This document shows positions 27,128 to 39,635 of a stretch of DNA of 64,000 nucleotides, one piece after another. Under the pieces are notes generated by a model. That model ran no database searches, was not told where the DNA came from, and saw only the letters and a program-made list of their open reading frames with translations. The stretch lies in NCBI GenBank assembly GCA_004123355.1, contig SCHM01000001.1, positions 5,262,001 to 5,326,000 on the forward strand, read 5' to 3'. The number at the start of each line of letters is the position of its first letter. The first letter of the stretch is position 1. Source of the stretch: Amphirosellinia nigrospora (lineage: Eukaryota; Ascomycota; Sordariomycetes; Xylariales; Xylariaceae). Position numbers and translations under genes: made by a program.

Positions 27128-30100
27128 ATGCCATCGAGGCTTACGAATGCGTCTACGCAAGAGATGGAGTTGGGAACTGGGCCCTGAAACCGTGCGAGCT
27201 CGTCGACGCGAATAGCCATCCACTTGTTGTTGCAGATGTGGTATCACCATTGGGATAACTGGCTAAATCAACTAGCTGGACCATAATAGACGAAGTGAAC
27301 GTTGTGTCCCGTCTAGCCGGTATGTGGGATAGGATAGGATAAGATAGTTCAAGGATACCCTGCACGCACAAATTTAATCAACATGGTCTGAAACCCTCAA
27401 CGTCCGATACTAGGAAGAGTGGCGGCCTTATCCAGCGTATATTACCGATGCTTGCATAAATAATGCCCGTGCATTCGCGTGTAAAATGTGTCCATGGAAC
27501 CGGGATGTTGAATAGAGCAGCAACCTGAACCGAGAAATATGGACGAGATTGGCGACGGCGCAATGGATCCATGTGTCCATCACCAAGTATCAGATCCTGC
27601 CCGAAACAGTTGGAACTGACAAGTGAGTTGGGATGGTCCACCTCGCTTCCTCATGCCTCCAATTACAAGCCGATTAAACGAGATCGTCATCCGCGGTGCC
27701 CTTGCGATATCTAAATAAGCGCTTGCCTCTATATTCTTATTGCAAAACTTGTTTTCAAGCTGTCGCAGATGATTTGACTGGTGATAGGAATATACTTATC
27801 TTCCACCGTTTTCGTCGTGCAGTTATCATATGCGAGTTCGTTCAGTGGCACCAATCTAATCTCTTGTCCGATCATGCAATGGCAGGGTGATGCCTGCGCG
27901 AATCTACACTACATACGTTGTACTCAAGTTGTCGTGCCGTGTGAGTGTCACCAAGTATTACAGACTGTTGGAGATGTTCGGTAGAGATCTAAAACATCAC
28001 ATATTTACTAGTCTTATTACACGGAAGATTTTTATTCTGTGGTTTGTAATGGATCAACGACGCAACGCAAAACTCAAGTGGTAACACAACGTCAAAGTAG
28101 AATTTCAGGAACCGAGATGGGCGCGCCGCACGGCCTATACTTAGGATTGAAAGAGGGAATATTTTTAAACCACTTTTTAGTTTGTCGAGGGTTAAAAGCG
28201 GATAAATTTGCTCGTTAAGTGGTCAAAAATCATTCATTATCAAATTCACATACCCAACCTATCGGTCCTGAGTATGATTTGGGTAAGCCACATCCGGCGC
28301 CCACTGTTAAGTATTCAACATGATGGACCCGAGGTTCAGATAGAGTGTTACACCATACCTTGGCACACAACTAACATTGCAGGTTAATAGTTGCAGCTAC
28401 AACCCTTTGTCTAGGGCTGAGGACTCGGTGGTAGCGATGCGGCATCTGCAAGCATGCCGGACGAGAATCCACCAGGTAACTTCAGAAGCCGCCCGTTAAC
28501 CAGTGCAGGAACCGGTGGAACATGATTTCTGGGATTTCTGGGTCGGCTTCAATGGTCAGAGCCTGATGGAGATTGTAATGCGATACTGGGATGAGTGACG
28601 TGTGCAGCGTTTTGAAAGCCGTCTACTTGCTCATGACTGGTTGTTGTCAAAGCTGGATGTGTTTCTGGATTCCTGGTATTTGTGGGGAGGAGAGTCGTAG
28701 ACACTCGTAGACACAGCATGGAACTTTTCAGTTCGGCAGCACTAAAGCGAATCAATTGGGCTAGAGCGGCATTCGTGGGTCTGCCGATGGGTCTGCCGAT
28801 GGGTCTGCCGATGGGTCGGTCGTGTCTCGTCTTGACTCGAACTAGTACCTAGGTAGCGTCGTGCGACACAAGTTGCCGGTCGGGCCTGAGATGGAGATTG
28901 ATATCCAGTCTATCATTGGCGGAATGACACGACGCTTGGCGCTGTGGCACATTGGCGAGGCTAGTTTTTGCGTCACTCATTGGCCAATTCCCAGCCAATC
29001 GGCCCTGAGTCAGCCAGCCAGCAGCCCCATCCGGTGAATACCTCCCAGACACCCCGGTCCCAGCCCAGTCTTTAAGCCTGCCCAGCCCGTTTCAAACCTC
29101 AATAACTCGTACTGATTGTGGCTCATGGCTTATGATGTTTGTCACCACCATTTCTTCTTTCTAAACCACAATCCTTAATGGCATGTTTGCCAGGCAAAAA
29201 TAGGCGTGCATTATGTGCAGAAGATGTCCTTACACTAATGATACTAAGTTCAAGCACTCCTAATTCTGTCCAATTCATGATCTTGTCAATCCCTGGTTGA
29301 TTAATCGAGCACTATTTTGCCGGAGCGTGCACCATGAGCATATATGTAAGCCACGAGGATTACCAGAACCAGACAATGTCCAGAACTAGGTACCCGTCTT
29401 ATTAAAGCAAGGGAGATTCCCAGTAGTACGAGGGTCCCACACACGATCGATCTACTTGCATCATTTTAGCTGGTTTGAACTGACATACGTTCTCTTGATT
29501 TAAATATCTAGTCATGAGCAAAGATCTGAGGTTGTAATTCAAGTCAAGCTCAGTTCATTGATCTACGATGATCTGAATTTTAGTCATGATCATCACGGCT
29601 GGCGAGTCGCGGCAACTCAGTGCCCATTGCAGATGGAGATCACCGTAATGAATTTAAGTGGAGGAGGAGAGCCAAGAGGCGCTTTTCGGGTACCTCAACG
29701 GCTTCAGTATATGATACATGGGCTGTTGTGGTAGGTTGGGCGGCGTCACTGGTGGGGCATGAGTAGCGAGTACATGGCTGCGGATCACGATTTTAATTGC
29801 ACCTCCTATACCGTTTCCTGCAAAGGGCCTGGTACCTGACAGGGCCTCCCGCTCTTGTGGGCGTATCGTCTTCCACTCCTCTTCACCTCCACACTTCTCA
29901 CTACTATAGCCATAGATGTCGTGTCAGGGCCACTGACGTTGCAGCCTTTCCTTTCGTTCTCTACCTCCCCGTCCCCATACACGCTCTCTTCCCGCCACAG
30001 ATGTAAATACTTGCAGACTCCTCCTCTCTTTGTTTGGGGTTTCTTTGTTTGCCATTTTTGCACACGCGCCACTCCTTGCATACATATGTGGTACATCTCA

Positions 30101-30599
30101 GAACCCCTGTTTTAGTATCTCCACGTATCCCTTGTCCCTCATTCATTCACGCCCGTCTTGTTCGCACTCTTTTTTTTTGAGCAGGCGCCCTATCTCTATG
30201 CTTTCCATAACCTTTTGGTTCTCCAACATCGTTGTATTCACAGGTTTGGATAAGTAAATCATCGTATCGGCCGCTTCATTCTCTTCACCGATCTCTCGAC
30301 TTATTGCGGAAAACAAACACACAACTTCGACGACAACGACGACGACATCTCGTCAACCTACGGTTGCTTAACAGCTGGGCTGTTTCTTCCGCTTCGTTCG
30401 ACGTTGGGTTGGCTTATCGAGTTGATCTCGATTACCTGCGACGAAACCCGCCTTGCCTATTTACGATACGGGCCTACAACAACCACATTCCTGTGGAAAC
30501 AGTTACCGTGCCAGCCAACTGGCCGTCAACTTCACTCAACTACAATAATACCGGTTTTCTACATACTCTTGACCGCATAAGATACAGCAAGCTATCAAA
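27128..30599. other. Intergenic region ending in the ferric reductase leader
   Basis: About 3.5 kb without a supportable gene. It contains a 12-bp tandem repeat (28777-28816), isolated CTAGGTA motifs (28848-28857, 29388-29396), and, from about 29850, a pyrimidine-rich tract with a T9 run near 30170 that probably marks the transcription start and 5' leader of the ferric reductase gene. Confidence 0.5.
28777..28816. repeat. 12-bp tandem repeat, three copies
   Basis: The unit GGGTCTGCCGAT occurs three times head to tail (28777, 28789, 28801), followed by a partial GGGTCGG. Simple replication slippage is the likely origin. Confidence 0.9.
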
Positions 30600-32407
30600 A
30601 TGTCTACAAATGGAACACAGCTTCCCGGCGCGGGCCAGGCCGCAGGATGGACCCCTGATATGGAAAATCATTCACTAGCCAACTACCTACTCTATATCAC
30701 CGCAATCGGGTCCGCTTTGGTTATAATATGGCGAGTATCAACGGGAATCACGAGATACGTCCGGACTGTTGCTAGTTTGAACAACGATACGCAGCGTTTC
30801 TTTGCACAACCATCCAGCAGGTACTCATGGATCAAAAAGCACATATTACGCCCCTCTTTCAGAAAACGACACAACCGCGAATTCCAAGTCAGCAGCGCCG
30901 TCAATGTCGGCACACTGCCCTCGATTTCAATTCCTCTTCCTATTAGGCTATTTTGTGACTAATGTAGCATTCACCGTGGTCCACATCCCTTTTGCGGGAT
31001 CAGCTGCCGATGGCCTCAAGCAGCTGCGAAATCGAAGCGGTACACTGGCAACTGTCAACATGATCCCCTTGATTATTTTGGCCGGGAGAAACAACCCACT
31101 TATCCCTCTCTTGGGCATCTCGTTTGACACGATGAACCTGCTTCACCGCTGGTTTGGTCGCATCGTAGCTATCGAGGCGGTAGTACATACTCTCGCCTTC
31201 TATGCTGGTTCCGCACTCAAACAGGGTTGGGAGGCTGCTTTCCTAGGCACATTTAAATCTCAATTTCTGCTGTACGGATTCATTGTAAGCATCCAGCCCT
31301 CTTATTAATATTGGCTATTTAGAGAGCAAGACTGACCATCTTTAGGCCACTATTGCATTTGTGGTGATTCTATTTCAAGCTGCCAGCATCTCCAGACATG
31401 CCTTTTATGAGGTTTTCAAGGTCATGCATATTCTCCTTGCCATCGCTGCTGTTGTTGGGCTCTGGTATCATCTGAAACTCGGCGAGATTATGCAAATCAA
31501 GTGGCTTATCGCCGTGTTCCCTCTCTGGGCTGGTGACCGATTCCTCCGCTTTGCTCGGATCATTTATCACAATGTCGGGAAAGGGGGTACCAAAACCCTC
31601 GTCGAAGCCCTTCCGGGCAATGCTGTACGTGTGACAGTGAACATGGCGCGCCCTTGGGGCTTCCGCCCAGGCCAGCATGCCTATCTATATATGCCCACAA
31701 TTAGCTTCTGGCAGTCGCATCCGTTCTCCCTGGCATGGAGTGAGGAGGCCGAAGACCTAAGTGCAGACAAGCTAGCCATGAACCGCCAAGATATTCTTGG
31801 TATGCGGAAGACCAGCATGTCCTTCGTCATCCGTGCTCGCACAGGCATGACGAACATACTCTACGAGCGGGCTGCCGCCAGTCCCGATGGGCGTCTCATT
31901 ACCCGTTGCCTAGTCGAAGGCCCCTACGGCGGAGAGCATATGCTAGACTCGTACGGCACAGTCATGCTGTTTGCCGGCGGCGTTGGTATCACACACGCCG
32001 TCCCTCATGTGCGACAACTAGTAGCCGGCTTTGCTAACGGTAGCGTGGCCACCCGGAAGGTCGTGTTAGTATGGATTATTCAGAGCCCCGAGCATCTCGA
32101 GTGGATACGCCCGTGGATGACACAGATCTTGGCAATGGATAGACGACGCGAGATATTGCGCATCATGCTGTTTGTGAGCCGGCCACGGTCGACCAAAGAG
32201 ATACATTCCCCTTCGTCGACAGTGCAGATGTTCCCTGGGCGCCCCAATATTGACACGCTCATGAGCATGGAGATGGAACAGCAGGTGGGCATGATGGGTG
32301 TGTCAGTTTGCGGTCCCGGCGCTCTCAGCGACGAGGTACGGCTCGCGGTACGCCGCAAGCAGTACGATGGGGCGATAGAGTTTATTGAAGAAGCCTTCTC
32401 CTGGTAG
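30600..32407 (+). CDS. Ferric reductase (FRE-type metalloreductase), membrane flavocytochrome b
   Basis: Integral membrane enzyme that passes electrons from NADPH through FAD and two haems to Fe(III) or Cu(II) at the cell surface. Exons 30600-31284 and 31346-32407 (61-nt intron joins YGFI to ATIAFVVI), about 582 residues. The haem ligands are visible as two H-x13-H pairs: NLLHRWFGRIVAIEAVVHTL and VMHILLAIAAVVGLWYHLK. The FAD site is FRPGQHAYLYMP with HPFSLAW near residue 353. The NADPH site includes LVEGPYGGEH, FAGGVGITH near 436 and VCGPGALSDEVR near 549. The first exon has a single N-terminal membrane segment before the haem domain. The frame breaks at 30917-30922 (NVGTLP then RFQFLFLLGYFVTN), either one extra base or two missing. 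No siderophore or iron permease gene is adjacent, so a role in high-affinity iron uptake is not implied by context. Confidence 0.93.
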
Positions 32408-33961
32408 ATTTAATACTACTGGAGGCTTGGTTCGTCAATGGAGCAGTGGTTGATTTCTGACAAGCAGGATCATTTACGGCGCATATATCATGCTGTCGTG
32501 TGTAGTTATGGGTGTTCTTCAAGTTGTGCATATTTTCTTGGCTCGTTTTTGACCGGGCCGCCCCGTTGTTTTGTTGTATATACAGTCACTACTTCTATCT
32601 ACCTACCTAGTTTATGGTGATCGCAGATCATACAAGCTGCATCACTCAGCCTTTGAAAGGCGCACGTGCGACGATACAAAGAAAAGAGAACAGATTCAAA
32701 TCATGAAGTTAGCCAACCTGGAATATCCATGCGTCAGTCAATATTCACTGTGTGCATGGTAGTTACTGTCTCTTACGAAGAATGTCGCAAATAATCTCTC
32801 ATAATTTCGTTATTCATATCACTACATAGCTCTTCTAAGACTGTCTGAGCATTGTAGCCCCGATACCCAGCCTTACATAAGAGGATGTTGATTCTGTAAT
32901 GGCAGCTCTATGGGATCAACGCCGGGCTAAATACCTAACCTTATGTACCTACTTGTAGGTAGCCCAATTGATACTTATGGTCATGATTACCTATATGCCT
33001 CCCAGTTATCTGTAGTTTACACTAATTATAATATGTTGCAGGTACCTTGCAGAAAGATTGATCAAACCTGCTAGCCATCAATTCAAATTTCTCCGATCCA
33101 TTATGTCTCGTGAAACTGTATATGCCTGTAGCTTGCCCATATGTATACCTACCTAGGTACCTAAGTATGTACGTCATGAGACTGAAAGGCATGACCTAGA
33201 TGCTTCTACCAGCGCAGGTAGTAGGATGTCACATGTGGGTGGTTCCACTCACTCACTGTGTACATCAATTACGTGCAGAGGCATGCTCATAGGTTGTACT
33301 GGTCTGTTGGGAAGTAAGGTATGCATCATTACATCCAAGTACCCAAGTACTTAGCTAAGGTAAGCTGACATCTCGTGCTCTCGTGGATCTTCAGCTCCTC
33401 TCCCACACTAGCACTCCATACTCCATACTCCATGCTCCAGACTCCATACCGCATACCCCTCGCCAAAGCAGACAATACCTACCGGCACCAGAGATCGGTT
33501 CATTCAAGCCACGCCCAACAGCAACTCTATTCGCCCTACGGTGCTGGTTCTCGTTTTCATTATCCCTCCTAACAAGCTTTTGTTGTCGGTTTAAGTTGGT
33601 CCAACGTATCAAACCTGCAGAAACGAAAACCACAAACCTTAAAGCCCCAACCGACCAACATACTCTCACCTTGCTTCCGTACGCTAGGATATAAGCTCTC
33701 AGCCTTGCCCCTGTGGCTTTACTTTTGGCCCGACTCCTGCGTGATCCCACCGCCATCGGTATTCCATATTTATTGTAAGCTGGAGCCGGACTCCATCGTG
33801 AACTAGCGGCCGATCTACCGTTGCGCTGGAGAAGACGGGTGACTGGTATAGCGGTTGGTCGTATCTGTTGCAGTTTGGGGCCTGCCTCCCCAGCTGAGAA
33901 ACTCAGCTATCAATACATTCATATACCTCGAAACACAGCCGCCACCGGGCTTCTACGCAGA
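32408..33961. other. Intergenic region upstream of the Yippee-like gene
   Basis: No gene seen. A dense group of TACCTAGGTA-type motifs lies at 32595-32612 and 32930-33170, and a CTCCATA repeat at 33414-33448. The last 300 bases are mixed pyrimidine-rich sequence, presumably promoter and leader. Confidence 0.5.
33414..33448. repeat. CTCCATA short tandem repeat
   Basis: Three CTCCATA/CTCCATG units in tandem (33414, 33421, 33428), then a degenerate unit and another ACTCCATA. Low-complexity promoter sequence. Confidence 0.8.
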
Positions 33962-34423
33962 ATGGGTCTACTATACAACACATATCTCAATGGTCACAAA
34001 ATTTTCGTCTGTAAGAACTGCAAGGCTCACCTTGCTAATCACGAGGAGATAATAAGTAGGGTAAGCGAACACCAGAAAGCACGTCCTGTTTCTTTCCTGC
34101 ACGATCTACAATTTCCTATCTTTGACTTACATTGTCCCATCTACATCACTCCTTTGTACTAAACTCGGAACTAACGAGACACATGACAGAATTTCCGTGG
34201 TCAGCATGGCAAAGCCTACCTCTTTAACACGGTGGTGAACTACGAAGCCGGCGAGCCATCCGAGCGCAGCATGACAACCGGCCGCCACGTCGTACGCGAC
34301 ATCACCTGCCGCCAGTGTAAAACGACAGTTGGCTGGAAGTACGACAAGGCCTTCGAGAATAACGAGAAGTACAAGGAGGGGAAATTTATCCTCGAAGCCG
34401 AGCTACTTTGCCAGATAGAGTAA
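33962..34423 (+). CDS. Yippee-like zinc-binding protein (Moh1/YPEL family)
   Basis: Small zinc-binding protein of the Yippee/Mis18/cereblon fold; yeast Moh1 and human YPEL proteins belong here, with loosely defined roles in ubiquitin ligase (GID/CTLH) complexes and cell growth. Exons 33962-34060 and 34190-34423 flank a 129-nt intron that joins HEEIISR to NFRGQHGKAYLF, giving 110 residues, the family's usual size. The two zinc-binding CxxC pairs are C17/C20 (VCKNC) and C73/C76 (TCRQC). The family signatures GRHVVRDITC, GWKYDKAFENNEKYKEGKFI are intact. The start MGLLYNTYLNGHKIFVC fits the family. No frame break. Confidence 0.95.
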
Positions 34424-35980
34424 GCTTCTTCAAAATGACACCTGTATTGTGACGCTGCTTTCTATAGCTGATTAGACGGGTTCTGCCAATTGCTGCAGAA
34501 ATTGAGGAAGTTCCGGCACAACAAGATCAGCTCGTGACAATATCTGCTGGCGCCTCCATTAATATGGCCCTATATTGGGGATATTAGAGCTTGTGATCCG
34601 TCGAACCTCGACAAACCAACTTTCCTCGGATCTTCATTGATTCTCGAAGGCGGATTGAAGGTATTACAACTTTTCCTTGCTGAGTTTGCGTTTGGTTACA
34701 TCATATCCACCATCGTTCCATCAAAGCTGCAGGCTCGCCATCACCATTTTTCGTTGTCGCGATTTCCAGTGTCCTTGACCGTTCATTCGCGAGGGTAAGC
34801 CGTTCCGAAACTGTTGCATCCGCCTACCATATGCCTTTTACACATTGAGCCAGGCGCTTTGGGGCTCTGTTAGGAGCCAGGTATCCTCTGAAGCTATTTT
34901 CACCCACCCAAAGCTTCATCATTGAACACCGGCAAAGCGAGCAGACGAGCGTATATCGCATCGGACATCTAGGGTCGCGGGAATTGGCAAAGAAAGGCAA
35001 ATTCTTGCTGTTCGTTATTGTTCCAATCATTTATTTACTAGGTAGTTTTACCTACGTGCTCACCACAGATTCTTCCCTGTGTGTAGATGGATATAAGAAA
35101 TGCATATGCTCTACCTGACTTCTTCTCTCACTTCGCCGTGAACCAGATGCAACAACAAGTTGGTGTTTGGATGACCCGACTTTACCTTCTGCTTTCCAAG
35201 AGGCTCTTATAGGCCATTCTGAATTGAAGGGAAATCCCCCGTTAGTTCATATGTTCTTATATTAATATTGAAACTACAGGGTCTAAAGCTTAGTAGGTAG
35301 ACTACACTCTAGTAGACGTGTGTCCGACTAGGATACAACCATCCAGTCTCGCCCAACTCTACTCCGATTAGAAATGTCGTGTATTCATACTGAGGAGAAA
35401 GCCTCTTAATTAGCAATGCCACACCAACATCACCATTGTAGATTGCGTAACTCGACAGATTTATAAGTAGACGAGCGAACACATAGTTATATTGCTACAG
35501 CATCTGCTAGTCTAAGAAAATTTGTGTGCAGACCCAAAATACCAAACGCAAGGATACGCTTGGTGAACAAAGTTGACAAATGTAAGGAGAAAACCCAATA
35601 GCAGTCCCATACTCCAGGGAACCTACCAAACGCCGTCCCCATGCATGCAAAGTTAAATGTATGTAGTGCTAGGTAGTTAAAACATATGAGAAGCCATAGA
35701 ATGTGAGCTCCTCTCCTCGTTGAGGCAAACGGTTCTTTGGCCATGTGGTTTTACAATTGTGGAAGCGGTGTAATTGTCTCCGTAATGTCGAGGTTAACCC
35801 AAATTAAGTCTTTCGTGAGAGCTGCCCCTACCGAAGCGACTGACAGGATTCGGGATGGGACAAACGTTGGAAACCTTCCACAGGGGGATTACGGCCTCAG
35901 GTTTTATGTGATGCTTGTCTCAAGAGCATAATTCGAAGCCATGGTGACAGTAGTGGCCGTGGAGGGGGTCCTCCGTCCCC
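34424..35980. other. Spacer between convergent genes
   Basis: The 3' flanks of the Yippee-like gene and of the SLC35F6-like transporter. Short hydrophobic frames occur on the minus strand (for example 35487-35744), but none has a family signature. No repeats or RNA genes recognised. Confidence 0.5.
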
Positions 35981-37450
35981 CTAATTGTGCTCGATCGGCT
36001 GCTCAGGGAGCAACTCCTCTACTTCGTGGCGGGGACGCAGAAACTGAAATGGCGGCTCGACGAGACCATTGAAGAGGAAGGTAAAGTAGACGAGTAGCGC
36101 GAAACCAGCCACCTGTAACCACTTAAACGTCTCCCAGCCAAGGCCGAGCGAAACGATCCAGATGAATAGCGTTCGGCACGTGTCAATGGTAGAGCGTGAT
36201 GTCGCACTGACAGTCCGGGTCACAGAGAGCCCGAAAAAGTTGAACCCGCTACGCATTCGGATTAGTGAATTGGGACGCAAGACTTGTCCTTGAATAGGAG
36301 AACTTACCCGATACTGATCATGATGAGAAAGCTAGAGATCAAGACCACTTTGTTCTCAACCATCTGTCGAAAACCCTCAACTATATCAAACGGACCAGAC
36401 GACCAGCGTCGGTTCGTCCGATGGCGAAATGCAGCACAAGCATACCGGCAAGGGTGACGGCGAGACCAAATAAACCCTCCCAACCAACTACTTCGATGGG
36501 CTCAATGCTAGAACGCTCTAACAGAGATTCCTCAAGCACAAACTGCGTAGCTGTGAATATTTGGGCACCAGCGATAAGCAGTACTCCTATGACAACTTGC
36601 ACGGCCTCAGCACTAGGGTCCTCAACCATCGCGCCAATCAGCGAGCCCGCCTTTGCCTTGGAATCGGGCTGAATAGCACCAGCGACGCCCACGAGCGCAA
36701 CCCCAGCACAACGCCAAAGAGCGACAACCATTGGAAGAGGTGTAGCTTCCGGCGTAGGAAGATGAGACTAAAGAGACCGACAAACAAGACTAGGGCACCT
36801 CTGGTCATCTGGTAGATAGAGGCGGCGACCATGAGCAGACCAGCGTTCATGAGGGTCGTGCCGAGGATATCACAGATAGCGGGCAGACTAAGCAACAGGA
36901 TTCCGAAGCCACTGAGCACACCACCGGGTCCTCCAGCAGTCCTCTTATGTGGTAGAAGGGTATCTTCCGAGGTGATGCTCGCGGCGTCGGCGTTCGGATC
37001 GGCATCATTCGAGCGTCAGCATCGTTGGCTTCGACAGGCTCATACCCGTTGCTTCCGGGGCTCCTGCGGTTCTTGAAGCGATTGTAGGCGGCCATCAAGC
37101 CAACGACGAGCCAGCAGCCAGATTCGCCAACAAACATCTGCGCCGTCTGCAGCACTGGTTGTTCGAAAAGAACGTGCGTCTTGGGTCGGGGTCATCGCAA
37201 TACCGAACACATTGGTTATCCTGTTAGTGCCGGCGAGACACGTTATCAGCGGGGGTTGTCTTAGCGGTTTCGTACCGTCGCCCGTGTCGAGTCGCGCAGA
37301 GGGCTGACGACTGACAGCTGACTCGACGGGAAACGAAATGACAAGTCACAGAAGGGGAAAACGAACCTGGAGCTTGGTCAAAAGCGTGTTACATACTCCG
37401 GTGAGCAGCATCATTCCGACCAGAAAAGGGATGACCGTCTTAGACGCCAT
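35981..37450 (-). CDS. SLC35F6-like drug/metabolite transporter superfamily protein
   Basis: Multi-pass membrane transporter of the DMT superfamily, closest in pattern to animal SLC35F6 (lysosomal/mitochondrial); the substrate is unknown. Exons 37450-37367, 37220-36308, 36248-35981, about 422 residues. Signatures: MASKTVIPFLVGMMLLTGV, DNQCVRYCDD, FEQPVLQTAQMFVGE, DILGTTLMNAGLLMVAASIY, QMTRGALVLFVGLFS, LFQWLSLFGVVLG, SVTRTVSATSRSTIDTCRT. About ten hydrophobic helices are visible. The frame breaks four times, each repaired by one added G or C: 37183-37191, 36924-36928, 36701-36704 (GVVLG then VALVGVAGA) and 36395-36396 (AGRLG then PFDIVEGFRQMV). The first intron is 146 nt. The density of breaks is the highest in the window, but every family motif survives, so this is read as a functional gene with sequence errors. 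Confidence 0.9.
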
Positions 37451-38490
37451 CTTGAAATCAGCCGGCGGCTCACCAAACGACCAGTGACGCGACTGATAGC
37501 AGGTTGGTTCCAGAAGCCGTATGCTTCCGTGTGCGCCAGTGGGTGGAGAGAACCAGCGCCGCGGTGGTTTTTTGTTGCGGTTATTGTGGTTGGTTTTAAT
37601 AAAGAAAGTAGAAGAAGAAATAAATGGAATTTGATGAAGAAAAGATGGATGGTCGATAGTATCTCCGATGAAGGAGAATGTTGATGATATGCTGTAAATG
37701 GGCGGCGACCAGCCTATGCTGTTAGCTGCAGATGACGATACCTACCAGAGGGCCTGCTAGGGTGTGCTGGAGCCGGCGAATGACAAGCTGCTGCGCCTGC
37801 TAAAGCTAAGGGACCAATCTGGGGCCGAGCCGGGGTTGGTAGCACATCACCCGACTCGACAGCCCATTTTGGTAGCATGCGACCTGATTCATGGAAGCCT
37901 CTCTGCCTGCCCCAGACATCTGCTTCCGGACAGAGCTACCTAGGTATGTAGCACAGGCATGAGACACGGGGAAGTTGCTTGTGATGGCCTTGCCGTGATA
38001 GCAAGGCCACTTTACTACATGTAGGTTGGTGCTATCTACCTATCTATCTGTCTATCTATCTATCTACCTACGCAATAAATAATATAATTGTCAACTTCTG
38101 ATACAATGACCTCAGCAACATCCTTGAACCCTACCTGCTTGTGTCACTTAGACGCGCCGATAACTTCCAATAGACATATCTGGTCCTATCAAGACAAAAT
38201 CTACCTGCTTAAAACTCCAGGTTCTTCGATAGATTGTGCCACGCAAACGTGGTTTTTAGTTAGCAGTAATTCTTTCACGCTATGGGAGATAATGTGACGA
38301 CATTTCGGACAATTTTTTATATTCATTGGGACCAAAAAAGTGTATATCGTAAAACGTTATCTCAAGTTCAATATAACGGTGTAGGAATAGATTATTATGC
38401 ACTCTTTTGTTTTTTTGCACGAAACAATATTATATAAGAACTGTTATGCCGCCAGCGCCTCGCTCTAATCAAGCCGTACCCCAGTCACTC
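37451..38490. other. Promoter side of the transporter gene; microsatellite
   Basis: Upstream of the transporter and downstream of the DUF2985-like gene. It contains CTACCTAGGTATG at 37937-37950 and the CTAT microsatellite at 38032-38071. No gene seen. Confidence 0.5.
38032..38071. repeat. Imperfect (CTAT)n microsatellite
   Basis: Tetranucleotide CTAT/CTAC repeats run for about 40 bases with single-base variants. Confidence 0.9.
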
Positions 38491-39635
38491 CTAAACAACC
38501 GATACATACGCACAATCAATAGTACTCTCGGATGCCGGTTTCTCACTCCGACGGGGAAATGGATTCTCTCTGCTCGCCTTCTTCTCCGCCTTTTTCTTTT
38601 CTTTCGCATCAGGATCCTTATCCTTGAAGTTATTGTAGTGTGGAATTCCCAACTCTTTATCGCGGGCGAGCCGCTCGACGTCTCGCTTCGTCAATGGTAC
38701 ACCCTCTATCGCCTTCACATTCATCACCTGAAGCGCTTCCATGATGCCCGCGGAAGAAGATGTGATAAATGTTAGGGCAAAGAACAAGCCCGTCGTCCAA
38801 GGTGGCCTATCATAGCGACTCATGCCCCACATGGCAGCGGACAGGAAGGCCTGGAATATAATATACCAGAAGTTGAACCATGCGATGAAGTCCATCTTCC
38901 AAAGCTTCGAAGGTGGCGCTCGAACGCCTGTCGGTGGGGGATCTGGCATGGTCTTTAGAGGGTATGGAATACTGCTCGTATCGTAAGGAGTTGTGGCTTC
39001 TCGGATATTCTTAGACCCGAGCATCGGCGGAGCTCTTCGGAGCCCTCGAGGCGAAACCAATGCCGGTGGACTCCCGCAAGCCTCCGCAATGCTTTCTGGT
39101 CTTTGTTGATACGGTATCGGAGTAGGAGATAGAGGTCGCGTAAGCGCCAGGGGGCCAACCCAAAGCCCGTCGCACTGAAAAGAGCAGTCAAAACTTGCGA
39201 GTCGGTCTCTATCCAAATCCGGCGCTGCGAGTTGATGTTGTCGCAGTCGAACTTCCCATCCACCCAGCACATCTGAGGCGACACGCTCAGAAGCAGAAGC
39301 ACCAGCATGAGACCCAACCAATGACATTGAGTGCGTATATCGTGAAGAACATTCCAAACCCCGTGTTGTAGAAGTCCAGTACCAGACCAACGCCATCCGA
39401 ACTTGCTCCTTCATCGGATACTTCGGTGGGAAATGGTACCATTGGCGTATTGGCCCGTCCTAATTGCATCGTCAGCAGTCTCCTGGGACTGCTCTGGCGC
39501 GACTGGTGCCCTTTGGCTCAGAGAAGCATCATGTCGCTCAAGGGAGGAAGAGGACGATGTCGTTCGCTCAATAGTCGCACGTGCTGTATCTTTTGTGGGC
39601 GCCGTAGCATCGTTGGTGGGAAGTTCCGAAGCCAT
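38491..39635 (-). CDS. Fungal multi-pass membrane protein, DUF2985-like
   Basis: Integral membrane protein of unknown role. From memory it resembles the DUF2985 family, whose fungal members share the pattern RxWIExDSQxLxALFxxTGFGLxPWRxRDLY; here RRIWIETDSQVLTALFSATG followed by FGLAPWRLRDLYLLLRY. The start at 39635 gives MASELPTNDATAPT and an N-terminal Ser/Thr-rich cytoplasmic region. Then GFGMFFTIYALNVIGWGLML (membrane helix), the conserved block, LRRLAGVHRHWFRL, and two more helices (WFNFWYIIFQAFLSAAMWGM, TTGLFFALTFITSSS). The C-terminus is charged (KDPDAKEKKKAEKKASRENP). About 380 residues, apparently one exon. The frame breaks at 39461-39470, 39313-39315 and 39029-39030; the last two are repaired by one added base. 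The family name should be checked by a profile search. Confidence 0.78.

Noticed and set aside
28777-28816. CRISPR-like array
   Set aside because: It is a simple head-to-tail 12-bp repeat without spacers, in a eukaryotic genome.
30600-32407. Ferric reductase as part of an iron or siderophore cluster
   Set aside because: The neighbours are an unknown nuclear-type protein and a Yippee-like protein; no permease, multicopper oxidase or NRPS is present.
35487-35744. Hydrophobic minus-strand frame that might be a small membrane or secreted protein
   Set aside because: No clear signal peptide cleavage pattern, no homologous pattern recognised, and it lies in the 3' flank of two convergent genes.
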